Shown here one piece after another: positions 11,310-23,708 of a stretch of 64,000 nt of DNA. Origin of the DNA: Aquilaria yunnanensis (taxonomy: Eukaryota > Streptophyta > Magnoliopsida > Malvales > Thymelaeaceae); contig CM077597.1 in the NCBI GenBank assembly GCA_039654915.1, positions 28,866,001 through 28,930,000 of the forward strand, given 5' to 3'. The translations under genes were made by a program, and so were the position numbers. Numbering within the stretch: the first letter of the stretch is position 1; each line of letters begins with the position of its first letter. The notes below the pieces were generated by a model, which saw only the letters and a list, made by a program, of their open reading frames with translations, had not been told where the DNA came from and searched no databases.

Positions 11310-12409
11310 CAGATATGTTTATATTTATAATTGCCTTTGAATTTGGTGTACAAATGCCTTACACAAAACCTTTTTTCAGCATTGGGAAATAGTTCCTTCA
11401 TAGATACAATTAGACCCTACAATAAACAAGTAAAATAGTTAGAATAGTAAACACATACATGACTAATTACCATTGTTCTCACATGTCTTAACCTTTTGTT
11501 TGACATGAATGTCTAGTGCTTACTGATATCGATACCAAGTGCTTGACCTAGCTAGTACAAAAACCAACTCCAAGAGTCTCTACTCTCAACCTCAATAGCC
11601 CCATATGCAATGGGCCATATACAATCATTAGCATCACTTCCTATAGTAGCTAGCAACTGACCACCATAACTTCCTTTTAGAAAACATCCATCCAGGCTAA
11701 TAATAGGCTTACACACAGTCAAGACACCACTTTTGGCACCACTTATGCATATAAAAACCCTCTGAAAAAATAATTTATCAAGACCTAGCATCAAAACACT
11801 GTCTAGGTTTGTCCTCTTTATCTTACCCTCATAGTTTGCCAGTTTTGCATACTACTCAATATGATCCCCCCAGCAACTTCTGTAGTGCAACCTTTTTGGC
11901 CCTTTGAACCGTGGATCTACAAACTATAATGTTGAAATTTTTTATGACATAATCCACCAAGGTTGGCAATAGAATGTCAGTGTGTGCCGTTACAACATCA
12001 AGGTACTCCTTAGAAATCCATTCATAATCTTCCCACTTGCTTTTCACCACCATAACACATGAACTGACATTCTCAAGTCTCTTAATATGCACTGTTGGTC
12101 CTCTGTATACTTTCCTGCAGTCAGCAATAAACCACACCCTTCTTGACATTCCACCTTTAACCTCATCTTATCATTAAAACAAAAACGAAGCCCAACCTTG
12201 TTCCCTATTGAGTACTGCTTCACAACTTTCCTCAAGATGTTAAAAAAGGGAAACACCATTCTTACTTTAAAGTGTGGGTCCTTTATATATGTTATAGGGT
12301 TAAATAGGGGAACACTTAAATTGTCTTCCTTACTGTCTTCATGCGTGCTATCCAACTCACCATCTAATGAACCATAATCTGAGTCCCTCTTCTCATAAGT
12401 GTAGCCCAT
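11310..12409 (-). pseudogene. Mutator-like (MULE) transposase pseudogene (left copy)
   Basis: Read on the minus strand from 12,409, this gives the N-terminal part of a MuDR-type transposase. An acidic leader is followed by the zinc-binding MuDR N-domain pattern (VKQYSIGNKVGLRF, VECQEGCG, SKWEDYEWISKEY). Then come a linker (YAKLANYEGKIKRTN) and the start of the MULE transposase domain (RVFICISGAK, LDGCFLKGSYGGQLLATIG, IWPIAYGAIE, SWSWFL), which includes the first catalytic Asp in LDG. After a probable short intron, LFPNAEKRFCVRHLY follows, and the C-terminal half with the SWIM finger is missing. A one-base deletion near 12,100 shifts the frame (the right copy is intact there), and a second shift near 11,850 is shared. 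No terminal inverted repeats were found. Confidence 0.85.
11417..11492 (-). other. Probable intron in MULE pseudogene (left copy)
   Basis: On the minus strand, GTTAAG opens and TTATTGTAG closes a 76-base stretch exactly between the SWSWFL...FMSNK and GLIVSMKELFPNAE segments, which are adjacent in the family. The length suits a plant intron. Joining leaves the frame off by one, in keeping with other damage. Confidence 0.45.
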
Positions 12410-12524
12410 ACATTTGTTAGCATCTCACTAAGCAAGAAAGACATGCTAAGTAAAGTAAAGATGAGTTCCTAAGTGTGATTTGGCACATAAGCAACAGCGA
12501 ATTTACAAACGGCCTGATAGTTGG

Positions 12525-12735
12525 TAATTACCAATTGTCAAATGAATTTGTAGCTAACAACAATTTGATGCATTGGTAAAAATTTGACCATTGCTACAAA
12601 CAGTCTGACTTTAGACATTTGATAATTACCAATTACTCCTCTACCAATGGCCAAACATTGAAAATTACCAACAGCTCAAAATTTGGCCATTGATAAGATT
12701 ATTACCAACACTTGGATTACCAATGACTAGTTACC
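12525..12735. repeat. Short interspersed TTACCAA/TTGGTAA motif cluster
   Basis: The heptamer TTACCAA or its complement, with close variants, recurs many times in about 200 bases, in both orientations, immediately upstream (in gene sense) of the MULE pseudogene. This resembles subterminal repeats of DNA transposons, but no clear terminal inverted repeat or target duplication was found. It is repeated at 61,855-62,065. Confidence 0.4.
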
Positions 12736-12739
12736 AACA

Positions 12740-15140
12740 AGCAAGTGGCATGGCTAAAATTTTGATGAAATTAAGGTTGTGTAAGGATTTTGTACTAATT
12801 AAGTTAAGACCATAAGTTATTCTAGCTCCTAGAACCATCGTTTGAAGACAAGTGCAAAAATTGCACAAAGTGTTCAAATGAGCTAGGTATGTCTTAAGTG
12901 ATTTAGGTGTCCAAGAGCCTAAGTATAGGAGGCATAAAAACATTCTTTGGAACCAAGAAGGGATGGCTTTGAGAGTGTGCCAAGTGGCAAAAGGGAAAAA
13001 AAAAGAACTTGAGGGCCAAGAGGCAAGAAATCAAGAAATAGGCTTTAGTGGAGTTGGTGAGATATTTTTTCAAGTGTTGATCTCCATCCTCCATCTCTTT
13101 CTTGACAATTTTCATAGCTCTCCCTCTCCAGGAGCTTGCCTACTTCAAACCCTCCCAATCTCACAAATTTCTAACAAAATTTGCATGTCCCAAAGTGAAT
13201 TCAAGAAGCCTTTAACTCATTCTTGGTGCATTTCCTTCAATTTAGCTCCTTGCTACTTGTTTTGGGCATAAACACTAAGGTAAGCTTCTTAATTTCATTT
13301 TAGCTAGTTATAATTTGTTTGACTAGCTAGAAATGTTCTTGATTTAAAGTCCTTGGTGCTATATCACTTTGGTTTTAGGCTTGGAACTCAAGAAAGCTAA
13401 GTTTAGCGCAAGTGTGCTTATGATGCTTGTGTTTTATTCTTGCCTAGTAGCTAAATTTGAGGTACAAGTTCAAGTTAATCTAGCTCAAATAATGCATAGA
13501 AATCTATTATTACATGTTCGAACAATGTAGAAAGAAGACCCATTTGAATTAGCCTTGGGGATATGTTGATTGAGCAAGTTTTGTGCAAGATAGCAAAAGT
13601 GCACGAAATGTTGTCTAACAATTGGCTACTCATCGCCAACGTTGAAGACACATCACCATCAAGTTGTTAGAATTCCAATGGCTTGTTGCCCTTGGTGACG
13701 TGTCACCAAAATCACACCCCTTAAGCTAGGGGCACATTAAGAATGTCTCAATCTCTCGGTTAACATCCCTAGGCTATTCTAAGATGTTTCATAGCTTTGC
13801 CTGGGTCTAAAACTCATTCCTAAGTTAAGGATTATCAATTATTTAAGTGGTAGATAAGTGGCGTTGTTAAAGTAGGGTTAAGAAGAGTGGCTAAGGGGGT
13901 AAAAGTGCCCAAGTTGCCAATGAGGCACTAAAGGGATAAAAGTGGGTTTCGAAGTCTTCGTTGGCCCCAGTGAGAGGTCTTAGACCTTTAGGGAAGTGAA
14001 GAAGAAAGCTAGGAGGATCCTAACCAAACCATGTGGTTTGCTAAGTGATCCATTAAGGATCGAGCTTGGCAAGTTGGACCACATAAGATGGCTACCTTAC
14101 ACTATAAGTTAAGGGAAAGACGGGTAAATTTTGAGTGGAGGTGATGACCTACTCTAGGACCCGTAAGTGGGACTTAAGGGAGGTCAACGATTTAGGATAT
14201 AAGAGCCAATGTCTCAAGAACCTTTGTTATTGCGGAATAGGGCCCTAGTGCCCTGATTTGCTAACACTGGTAGGCTCTTTGGGAACTATAATCCTACCAT
14301 TGGTTACAATTGGCTAGTTATTACTTATTAAGTATCTTAAATCATTATGTGCAATTGGTTACTTAGCCTATGCAGCATAGAAAATATGCATGCATCGTCC
14401 TGGCTATACAATAAAAATTAAATAAAAACAACATTGAAAATAGTGCCAAGGCAATTAACAAAAACATAATTCGAAATGAGCCAAGATGTAAAACTTTAGA
14501 TGCATTAACTTCAAGTAACAATTAGGTGCAGACGTTCAAACTTATATGCACCCAAATGTAACTCTAGTGTTATACACACCAATGAACACTAGTACAGGTA
14601 AGATTTCATTTGAAAAATGTCATACATTCAATAGTGACAACAATATCCACTAAGATCCATCTTTAGCTTTCCACTTGAGCAACATAGCTTCAAGTGGCAA
14701 GCCTTACTTTTCTTATGCATACTTAGCTTTGAAAGCTGAAAAGACAACTTTTTGGTCAGTACTAACTCACATTATAAGTATTCATTAACCACAAGTTTCA
14801 TACTTAAAGTGTACCTTCAAATAAATAAAACTTAGAACTAACAATTGCCCCTCACCAACTGTTAGGCTCAACTAGCTTTTAAATACCTACACAACACTTA
14901 AGGGGTGAGTAATAGAAAGTACTCAGTAAAGAATTTGGCACCTATAAGGAAAATATATATAGACATGCAAGAAATATGTAAATACAAAGAAACCAAGCAA
15001 TCAAACAACATAATAAGCAGTAAACACAAGCAATTAATAAAGAACAATGATAATGATATGTAATGTACAGATGGGTGAGTGAATGCACATATTTATGCAC
15101 TTAGAACTTTCTTACACCTGAAGGTGTTCTTAACTACCGT
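12740..15140 (+). repeat. LTR-like fragment array with inverted partner at 20.05-21.73 kb
   Basis: Three blocks match the reverse complement of sequence further right. 12,740-13,480 matches about 20,690-20,050 (shared AAGTTAAGACCATAAGT). 14,300-15,130 matches about 21,730-20,870 (shared GAAAATATGCATG and TTCTTACACCT). 13,560-13,700 resembles the stretch near 19,930-19,800, with GCGACAACATTG-type wording common in Gypsy LTRs. The block order differs between the sides, as expected of LTR pieces from rearranged elements. The 102-codon ORF at 12,963-13,271 lies inside and is not supported as a gene. The right duplicate starts near 62,070. Confidence 0.5.
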
Positions 15141-15900
15141 GATCTTATACGGCTGGGGTACTTGGGATATTGGTCCTCATATCCGATGCTAGCACTTGAT
15201 TAAACCCAGTGAAGTCCTTCTTTCAGGCGACTTAAGTAAGTCATCACTTACTTGAATTAGCCAGCCTTTTACGGGTTAATTATAGTAAATCATCACTTAC
15301 TCACCTCTAACCTGTAACTTCCTCTTACTTGTTATGCCGGGTAATTGAATTTAGTGGCCAAACATCACCAAGTTCCCTTGAACTCAACTTGGGCAACTTA
15401 ATGGATTCATTTACCGAGCTTGTTGACTCGGTTGGAATCTTTTGGGCATCGCTTAATGCTCGCAGGCTCTTGGCCTCTACTCTTGGGTCATCAAGGGTCT
15501 TGGACCCTTCTCGGGCCCCTTTCCAAAATGCCAGAGACTCATGACCTTACCCTTTGGCTATTGGAGGGCTCATACAATACTAGGTCCCTCCTTAGTACCC
15601 TATTTGTGATTTCAGGTATGTAACTTATCCACTTTTCCTTAACCCTTTTAACCACCCACTTATTACACACTTATTAATGCATAAATAAATCTTAGAAGCA
15701 CTTTTGAGACATGTTAGGATGCCCCCTAAACCTTATGAATTGATTTGGGACACATAGAAACGAGGTTGGCATAACTCAAGCACAATGTTGTCGTACCATG
15801 TTGTAACATTGCATATTTGGTGCGAAAACATTGTGATTTTATGGAGGTTTTTGGAAATGATGTGATAACATCAAAAAGTTGGTGCAACAACATCATTTCC
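13560..15900. repeat. Imperfect inverted repeat within LTR-like fragments
   Basis: The left arm, about 13,560-14,290, is related to the reverse complement of the right arm, about 15,900-15,130. For example GGATATAAGAGCCAATGTCTC on one side corresponds to GGATATGAGGACCAATATCCC on the other strand. The arms are strongly diverged and the spacer is about 0.8 kb. The best explanation is two LTR fragments of one family in opposite orientation. Confidence 0.45.
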
Positions 15901-17540
15901 AGTTGTTACCGCCTCAACAAATGGGAAAATTACAGTATAAAGGCATAATGGTTATAAACCATTATATAGCATAATTTTCACCATAATGAATGAAATGTAA
16001 GGGGCAAAGTGAGTAATCTACACCCCCTTAAGAGATTACAATGGTTGCTTGGTACTAAAAGAAGCCCTAGAGGATTGTTTGTTTTACAAGTAATCTATGG
16101 GCCTTATTGTAAGATTTCAAGACTTGGGTACTCAATTGTATGTTGGGTTTTGGGAGCCAAACAGCGCAGTGGAATTTAACTGAAACCCTCCAGGATCCAA
16201 GTGAAATTAGGTAAACCGGGTGTTCAAAAATTTTCATACCTAATTTTTGATTGAGATCTCTCACTTAACTGTAGAGTCGAATCACAAAACCTAAACAGTT
16301 GACGTGTTCAGGCTTTTTATGGTATCCACACGAGCCTCTCGGGATCACCATGCTTTCACCATGTCCCGGCAGATGCATTTCTCTTGCGTTCGCAATGCTA
16401 GCCTGCATCCTCCAAGGAATTGCAAGAGAAAAGTGTGGCTGTCCTTTTGGGAGGCTAGGGCAAGGAGACCTACGAGTTTCTCACTAAAATTTGTATTTAT
16501 AGTGAGACTCAACTTCCAGGCCTAATGGGTTTCAAAGCCCTAATCCAATTTGGCTTTAATTTCGTGCTTAATAATGGCTCAACTCTTGGGCCCATTATTA
16601 ATACGAAATTAAAGTGAAACCATAACCCAAATAATTAGCCCATGCACTCTAATGATCCAAATAGCTCTATGTGTGCGACCCAATGGTCTCTTACCACATT
16701 GGCAATGATCATAAATCACATTTATGATCATAAGCAATGAACGGTGTCTAGCAACACATCATTGCTACCCAAGTGACAAGATTGTCGATGATTTGACTAA
16801 ACCTTTATGATCATCATCGATATATGCCATTGTCCCTTTGTCCAAGATATCAAGACTAAGCACGAGATATGGAATGTGTCACTCTCGTATAGCCCAATCT
16901 TTGGTTTCTTGATTACCGAGTAGACCAACTTAAACTGATGACATTGATATCGTATATCAACTCAACCGAGCATGGCCATGCATTTTTCTAAGTCTTACTC
17001 TATCAAGGGGCCCAAAGATATCACTCCCATTACATAGGAGGGACAAATCCCATCTTGATCATACAAATCCCTCCGCATGATATGTGACATACCCAATGAC
17101 CTCCTTCAAGTTGACTCAGTTACGAGCAATAAAGGAAAGTATCAAAGTATGTGACTCACATGTAGGGAACCTTGATGACCTTAGGTCAAAGGACTACATG
17201 TACCATGATCACTATGAGAATTACTTATGACACTCATATAACGATCCATGTAGTGTTCTCATGGTGGGTTGGTCCAGTACACAAGTTCTCCAACTTGTAC
17301 CCATATGTAGACTACATATCTTATATTAGTCTCCACATATGCTAGTCGTTATGTATTATTGCAACCTGCTCCACAATAATACTAGACTAGGGATGTTTGA
17401 GAATATCATTATTCTAGGGTTTACATTTATGTTTATTACGTTACGTAGAAACAGAACAACAAACATAATTGCTGGATTAATGCCTTAATAAAATATCATG
17501 ACTCAATGTGCAAAAAAAATATAATCATCTCATGATTGGC
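15901..17540. other. Unclassified noncoding interspersed repeat
   Basis: No coding potential. Text such as GTTGGTCCAGTACACAAGT, CTCCAACTTGTACCCATAT and GCAACCTGCTCCAC (about 17,270-17,370), with CACACGAGCC and GGCAGATGCATTTCTC near 16,330-16,390, is of a kind I associate with a widespread plant LTR-type repeat. I could not find its ends or a primer site, so it is left unclassified. Confidence 0.35.
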
Positions 17541-20040
17541 TTTTGGGCACAACACTAACATTGTACAACTCTAAAAGAAATATTTTAGAAGGATTTGGAT
17601 GGTATGGAAGAAATTTTTGGATGTTAAATTGCATAAAGGAGATAAAGGCTATTATTCAAGAACCTAGGACAACTAGGTTTACAATTGTTCACAAAAATAA
17701 CTTAAGGATGGGATGTTTTTTTACAAGAGTCTAAGATGGCCATTTCTAAGATTATCCCAGCCTTTTATTTCCAGGTTCTAAGGTCAAAATGTGGGCTAAT
17801 GATTAGCCAAAAATTCTTTGCTTAAGGCAAACTTATAGTGACCTAAGTGAAGGTTAAGGTTAAACTAATCAAGTCAAGTAAATATCTTGATTTCTTTACC
17901 TTTCCTTGCTCATTTTTGGCCATCACTAGCCAGAGTTCCTTCCTTAGCTCCTTCATAAGCTTGCATAGCCACTATAGCTCAATCTCCCAAGAAATCACAA
18001 AGGAAGGCAATCAAATGCAACAAGAAAGAGAAAAACCCTAGTTTTCAGGTTTATTTTGTATCTCTTGAAGATTTCAGCTTTCACAATTATGTAAGGGTTT
18101 TGTCTTTATGTTTCATGGTTTTTTACTATTCTAAGATGATTATAAAGCATCCATGAAGCTAAGACCAGGCTTGGAAGAGAGCAAAAAGCTCAAGGAACCA
18201 AGTATGGGTTAAAGGGGAGTGCATGAACAAGGTTCAAGCCTTACTGTTTTTCATGCACTAAGATGGCAATGTTTACAAGGGTTTCTAGAGCCCAAGTTAG
18301 TACTAACTAAGACCAAGCATTAGCTTAAGGAGGGCTGCCATAGTGATTGCATATTGTTTATTCGGTTGTTTATGGACTAACCCTAATGATGTATTGCTGC
18401 CAGCATTGCATTTGATTGTGTTCTATTTGTTTGTGCATTTGGATGGCCATATTTTGTATATTTTCTTTTTTTTTGTTTTTTTATGTCTTTTTATTTCAGT
18501 TATGTTGCTGGGAATTCAAGTTTCTAATGATAAGCCCTTACTAAGTTTCTTCAAAGAGACTTACCCCATTTCTGTCCATTTTAGGAGCACCTGAAAATGA
18601 GCATTCAAAATAATAGCTGTCATTTTAATTTCTCTATGAAATTTCAGGTATATTAACTTCCATATGTTTACTTGTAAAATGGAAATTTTCATGATTTTTG
18701 GAGCACATTAGCTATTTTTAGTAATGGTACTTTCTGCCTTACGCAGCAGTTGGTCCCTTCAAGTTTCTAGAGTGCATAATGCTTTTGAAGTTCTCCAAGA
18801 AGCTTAGTATACGTATTAACTAAGTTATTGTCATGTATGTGGTGCATAAATGCATGTAAATGATCTGGGTATGTTGTATGTGTAGTGTGAGAAGGATATA
18901 TGGATCAATGGAGTGTGGTTTGAAGTGTGTATATAATGCTGTCCATATGGTGTTTATGGGCTATTTTGATGGCATTTTTATGAATGATGGTTAGAAGGGC
19001 TCTAATTTTAGGGGAATAGTTTTTCCATGTGTATAAGAAATATATGGACACTACCAAGTGGGTTTTACACCTCAAAATGAAGTGTATGAATATTATGAAA
19101 TTTTGTATGGGCATAATGGTCAATAGTGGCTAAAATTGGGTACCCTACACTCCAGCTGCCATAACTTTCTGTATATAAATAATTTGGCTATGAAATTTTG
19201 ACCACACATAGAACACTTTAAGAGGAAAAATTGGCTTTTGAATCACTAGATTTGGTGCCCTGTAGTCAGAGTTATGGCCTGTCAAAATTGGCTAATTTTG
19301 CTGAGCACTGTTCATATGGTCATTTCTACCCGGTTAAGTGTGAAATCCATAATTGTAAACTTAGATAGATTTAATGCCTCAAACCTATTTCCTTATGAAG
19401 GTTTCAGTGTATTAAATGGTTTAAAACCTTTAGGGCATAGGAGAACATGGGTAGAATTTGAGTTGGACATGATGTGAAAGTTTGGACACATAAAATGCGC
19501 ACCAATAACATCATGTGTGCATGTGATTGTATATGCACTTGGAGATTTTACTCAAATTCCATATTGGCTAGGAATAAAGAATTTGAATGTCACCATTACT
19601 TCCAAATGAAATTGTATATGAATATATTTGTGATGGTTAGACCAATATACACATCTTTGCATAATGACCAAGGGGACCACTTGGGTAAACATAGTGCGCA
19701 TGTTCTGCTTGGCCTATAGGACATGTACCGCATAGGGCTTGAGCTCACTAAATTTAATCACTATATAGAAACACTCAGAGTGGTAACACCAATAGCCGAG
19801 GAAAAAGTAAGATGCAATAGTATCAGAAAGTTGGTGCGACAGCATTAGGCATTTTAGGTAGCACATTCTTCCTCTTGAGCTTGATGCGATTGCACAGTGC
19901 GACCACATTGACCCTTGGAGCTGTAATTCTTAACCCCTTATTGGCCAATCTTGCTCCAAACCTTACCCAAACTAATTCCAATCACTTTTGGCTCTTTTCA
20001 ACTCACTCCCAAATGTTCTAACACTACTTATGCATCATTT
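17541..20040 (-). repeat. LTR-like fragment, inverted partner of 9.25-10.24 kb, plus adjoining repeat sequence
   Basis: About 17,860-18,870 is the diverged reverse complement of 9,250-10,240. From 18,870 to 20,040 the sequence stays repeat-like: the CTCCAGCTGCCATAACTTTCTG phrase near 19,151 (shown as two overlapping parts, CTCCAGCTGCC and CATAACTTTCTG) and a GGTGCGACAGCATT phrase near 19,835 are typical of plant Gypsy LTRs. No protein domain is visible. Confidence 0.45.
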
Positions 20041-20049
20041 AATCATGCC

Positions 20050-21730
20050 ATGACATAAATCCCTTACCTTAAATCATCCACAAGGCAATAAGCAAGCAAC
20101 AAACACACATGAGCTAAATGGAGTTCCTTTGAGTTCTAATCTTGAATTCAACTAAATTTGACACCAAGAGCACAAAATTAAGACCATTTCTAACCATTTA
20201 ACAAGCTTAGAACAAACTCACAAGGATCAAATATGCTTACCTTATTATTTGAACCAAAAACTTGCAAAAGCAAGCTCAAATGCACCGATTCCATAAAAAA
20301 TGAGCTAAGGGCTTGTTGGGATGGATTTAGGACCTTCAATTTTTATAAAATTTTGGGTGATCTGGGAGGTTTGGAGATAGAGAACTATGGAGGAGAGGTA
20401 GTGATGAGTTTTCCAAATGAAGGAGATGATGAATAGTGTCATCCTTGCTCCTAAAAATATCTCAACTACTCCACTTAGCCCATTATTCTCCTACTTGTCA
20501 CTTTGGCCCTTAAAATTAGTTTTGATTCACTTAGGCCACTTAAATTTTCCCTACATCACCACTCCTTGGTGTATTTTTCACCCTCAACTTTCACTTTTGG
20601 TTCAAATGCTAGAAACACTTATGGTCTTAACTTATTCATCTCAAAACATTTGCATGACCCGAATTTCATTGAAACTATGATCATGCCACTGACTTGGGAC
20701 AAAATTACCATTTTTCCTTTTTTCCCTTTAGGTGGGAATTACACTTTGGAACTCAACTTATCCTTACTTACCTTACTTTTCATGCATAATAACACTTATC
20801 TAAGGAAAATAACATGGGATTTACTTACCTTGGTATTCCAAACTGTGGGAAGTACTTGTAGAGCCTTTACATTCATAATTTGAGCTTATGGCAATTATAA
20901 GCCACCTAAGGTGTAAGAAGTCCTAAGGAATGTGCATGTTGCATATCATACATTCATGCATTGCATATTCTTATGTTATTTGTTTGTCTTGATTGTTCAT
21001 TGGTTGTTTGCTTGTTTGCTTGTTATATGTCATACTTGCATGCTCACTTGCTATCTTCTTTGCAAGTACCCCAAGGGAACCTTTCTAAGTATATTCATGT
21101 ACTCACTCCCTTAAGTGTATTGTGTAGGTTCTAACATTAGGCCTAACAACTAAGTGGATAGTTGTAGGCTAAGTTTCCCCTTTGTAGGTATTTATTTACA
21201 CGAATCCTTGAGATTCTAAGGTTACTTGAGAATTAAGCTTTGTACTAACTAAATGTAATGGCTTCACAATTTAGAGGAGTGGTGCACAAGGATAAGAAAG
21301 GGGATTGCACTTAGAGCTTGATAGCTCATAGGTGGGGCTCAAGCGACAGATCTTGGTTAAGAATTTTTCCTTGAATATATAGTACCTTGTGTACTAAGAC
21401 ATTGCCTCTATTAGGATACATTGTGGTGTTAAACTATTAAGTTACTTTTGGGTGCATGCTAGGGTTAAAGTGTGCACAAACTATTACTTGAAATTGAAGT
21501 AACTTGTATTTTATTGTCTTGGCATGTTTTAAGCATGTTTTAAAATGAATGCTTGAGCAATGTTTTTCTTAAATTGTTTACTTATTTGTTTTGCATCGCC
21601 AGGACAAACACATGCATATTTTCTTACAGGGTAGGCTAAGAAACTAGTTACACATAAATTGTCTAACTTTACCTACAAGTAATAGTTAGCCAATAGTAAC
21701 TAAGTGGGATCATAATTCCAAAAGGCCTAC
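20050..21730 (-). repeat. LTR-like fragment, inverted partner of 12.74-15.14 kb
   Basis: On the minus strand this reads as the counterpart of blocks at 14,300-15,130 and then 12,740-13,480, so block order is permuted relative to the left side. This is what two neighbouring LTR copies of one family, cut at different points, would give. ORFs within it (for example plus 20,503-20,883) have no recognisable domain. Confidence 0.5.
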
Positions 21731-23700
21731 AAGTTAAGAGATTCAGAGGACTGGGACCCCGTTCCATGACAATAATGAACATTGTCCTCAATGGGAAAGG
21801 AAAAGTGATAAGCATGGTGGGTGCACCTGCGGATATGAACCGAGACTCACTGAGGGTCAAGGAGTAAATTGCATCCCTCCTTCTTTTACATCGATCTTTG
21901 CCCATTATCTTGAGTAGCAATGGGGATGACACACATTCTTTATGAAAGCAGTTGGAGATGGCAATGAACAAGGGATAGTAGTTGAGCGATGGCAAAGTAA
22001 AGCAAAGTAAAGAAGAAAGAAAGAAAAATATCAAACGTGAAGCTAGGAATTTGTGTCTAGTAGGAGAGAAAAGACAAGGTGATGCATAAAGGATGGGGAA
22101 AACAAACAATGTTGTGTTGGCAACATTGTTAATAGAGAGAACAAAATGCTTTGCATTTTTCTCGTCACTTTTAGCCACTTTTTGTCCCAAGATGAAACAA
22201 AATGATGTCAGACTCATGTGCCTAGATGCTGTGCAAGCGTCATTTATATCGTTTTGACATCACTTTGTATCATTTCATGCATAATGTTTAACTTACCTCA
22301 CACTTGATGGCTTTGAATTTGAATCTCCTACAACCAAAATTAGCGACCTAAAATTATGTTGTTCGACCTTCATACACAAAATGTAAAAATAAAAGATAAA
22401 AAAATTGTTTTAGAAACTAATTATGTAATAAAACACTCAATGACAGGAAAATGAAATTAAAATAAATCATCAAGTTGTCTCCCGATAAGTGGTAAATTTT
22501 ATGTTGCTAGATCAAGAAGCACTCGAGCAAAACAAGTTTATGCAACCTTAATGCTTTTTCCCAATCTGAAATCCAGCATTATCCTCAATGTTATAGAAAG
22601 AAAAAATAGGGGATCATACCTAAGAAGACTTTTCCAAAAAAGCACACTAATCATCGTTATCTTCTAGCCATGTTAATATTAGAGAAGTTAGAATATTAAT
22701 CACTGAGAGATTTTTCTGGTGATCGAGAAAAAGCTTGTTACCAAACAGATGGCCCACCATGGATGGAAGAGCTCACTGGAAAAGGTAAAATTAAAAAACA
22801 ATCACTAGAGGCTAAAAACATGCTACAAACTAAAAAAAAAACATACCAAAATCCTACTAAACAGCAAGAGGAAAAAGGCAAGTTATAGTTACCTTGAAGG
22901 AGTATAAGGCAATTGGAAGAGAACTATAGTCATTAGCTCTACCCTAATAGATAGTTCAGGTGAATAAGTCTAAAAGGCTTAGCTTGCTCAAAAAATTGCA
23001 ATAAGTGAGGGACCCCCGAAAGTGATACTTTTTAAAGTGCCCCCACTAAAAAGGTTGACCCTACAATCTAACCCATAATTGCCATAAGGGATCCCGAAGG
23101 TCTTCAGCAAAAAATCGGGAGAGTGGCCAAAAACCTCTTATATTAGAAGCCCCAAATTTGTCTTGTTCCAACTCAGACATTTGAGGGGAACATATGATAA
23201 TACATCCAAGGCATCGATACTTGAACCCCTAGAAAGCCACTGATGGTGCCCCACCTGGACTCCACGTATCCTCAAACAATATAAACACTCTGGCACTACA
23301 ACCGGACACTTGCCCTTCGTGGCCAAGTTATGAAGGACTCACCTCATGTCTGTTTGCGAAGGTTTTAGAATACTGCACCTGTATCGATACCCCCTCTATT
23401 TCCACTGTTGGATTAAAAAATCAATGATTTTTAGTAAAACTCTATTTTACAACCAGAAGTTTTAACCCTTAAATACTCTCGTCCCTCGAGTTTATCTTTT
23501 GTCTTATTTCTTTGACTTAAAAACTAATCAAACTTCTAAAGCTTTTCTCTTTTAGTAATTAAAAATCATTGTTAAAACTTTCCCAAGAATATCACCCAAG
23601 TTGCATAGCAACCATAAGACCCATAGTTGAGTGAAGAGAGCAGTAAGATTGCATAAAACATTGACAGATATCCAGTAAAGCCATGAACACTGATTAATAA
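21731..23700. other. No supported gene
   Basis: The longest frame is on the minus strand (22,217-21,669, 182 codons). It shows no known domain and runs into the neighbouring LTR-like fragment, so I do not call it a gene. The rest is AT-rich with an adenine run near 22,830. A 12-base perfect inverted repeat (CAATGATTTTTA at 23,422-23,433 and its complement at 23,560-23,571) lies just upstream of the pararetroviral coding region and may be part of its leader. Confidence 0.4.
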
Positions 23701-23708
23701 TTACTAAT

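Larger units (their letters stand above)
1..14682 (+). repeat. Segmental duplication, left copy (direct repeat)
   Basis: This stretch is repeated almost base for base in the same orientation at 49,345-64,000. The offset is 49,344 at the left edge and 49,318 at the right, so net indels total about 26 bases. Differences are scattered substitutions and short indels, for example 6 bases near 8,000, 2 bases near 10,168 and about 11 bases near 14,565. The copy is already in progress at base 1, inside an Athila-like element, so its left breakpoint is outside the window. Beyond 14,682 the partner runs out of window, so the right breakpoint is also unseen. It carries LTR-retroelement parts, an Asn-rich ORF and a Mutator-like pseudogene. 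Confidence 0.97.

Noticed and set aside
12963..13271. Plus-strand ORF of 102 codons, identical in length in both copies
   Set aside because: Lies within an LTR-like block whose inverted relative at 20 kb does not keep the frame; no domain seen.
21669..22217. Minus-strand ORF of 182 codons, longest open frame in the central part
   Set aside because: No domain, low-complexity hydrophobic start, and its end runs into a block of a noncoding repeat, so it is probably chance.
23138..23326. Short minus-strand ORF in a slightly GC-richer patch
   Set aside because: No similarity recognised and no flanking gene signals.
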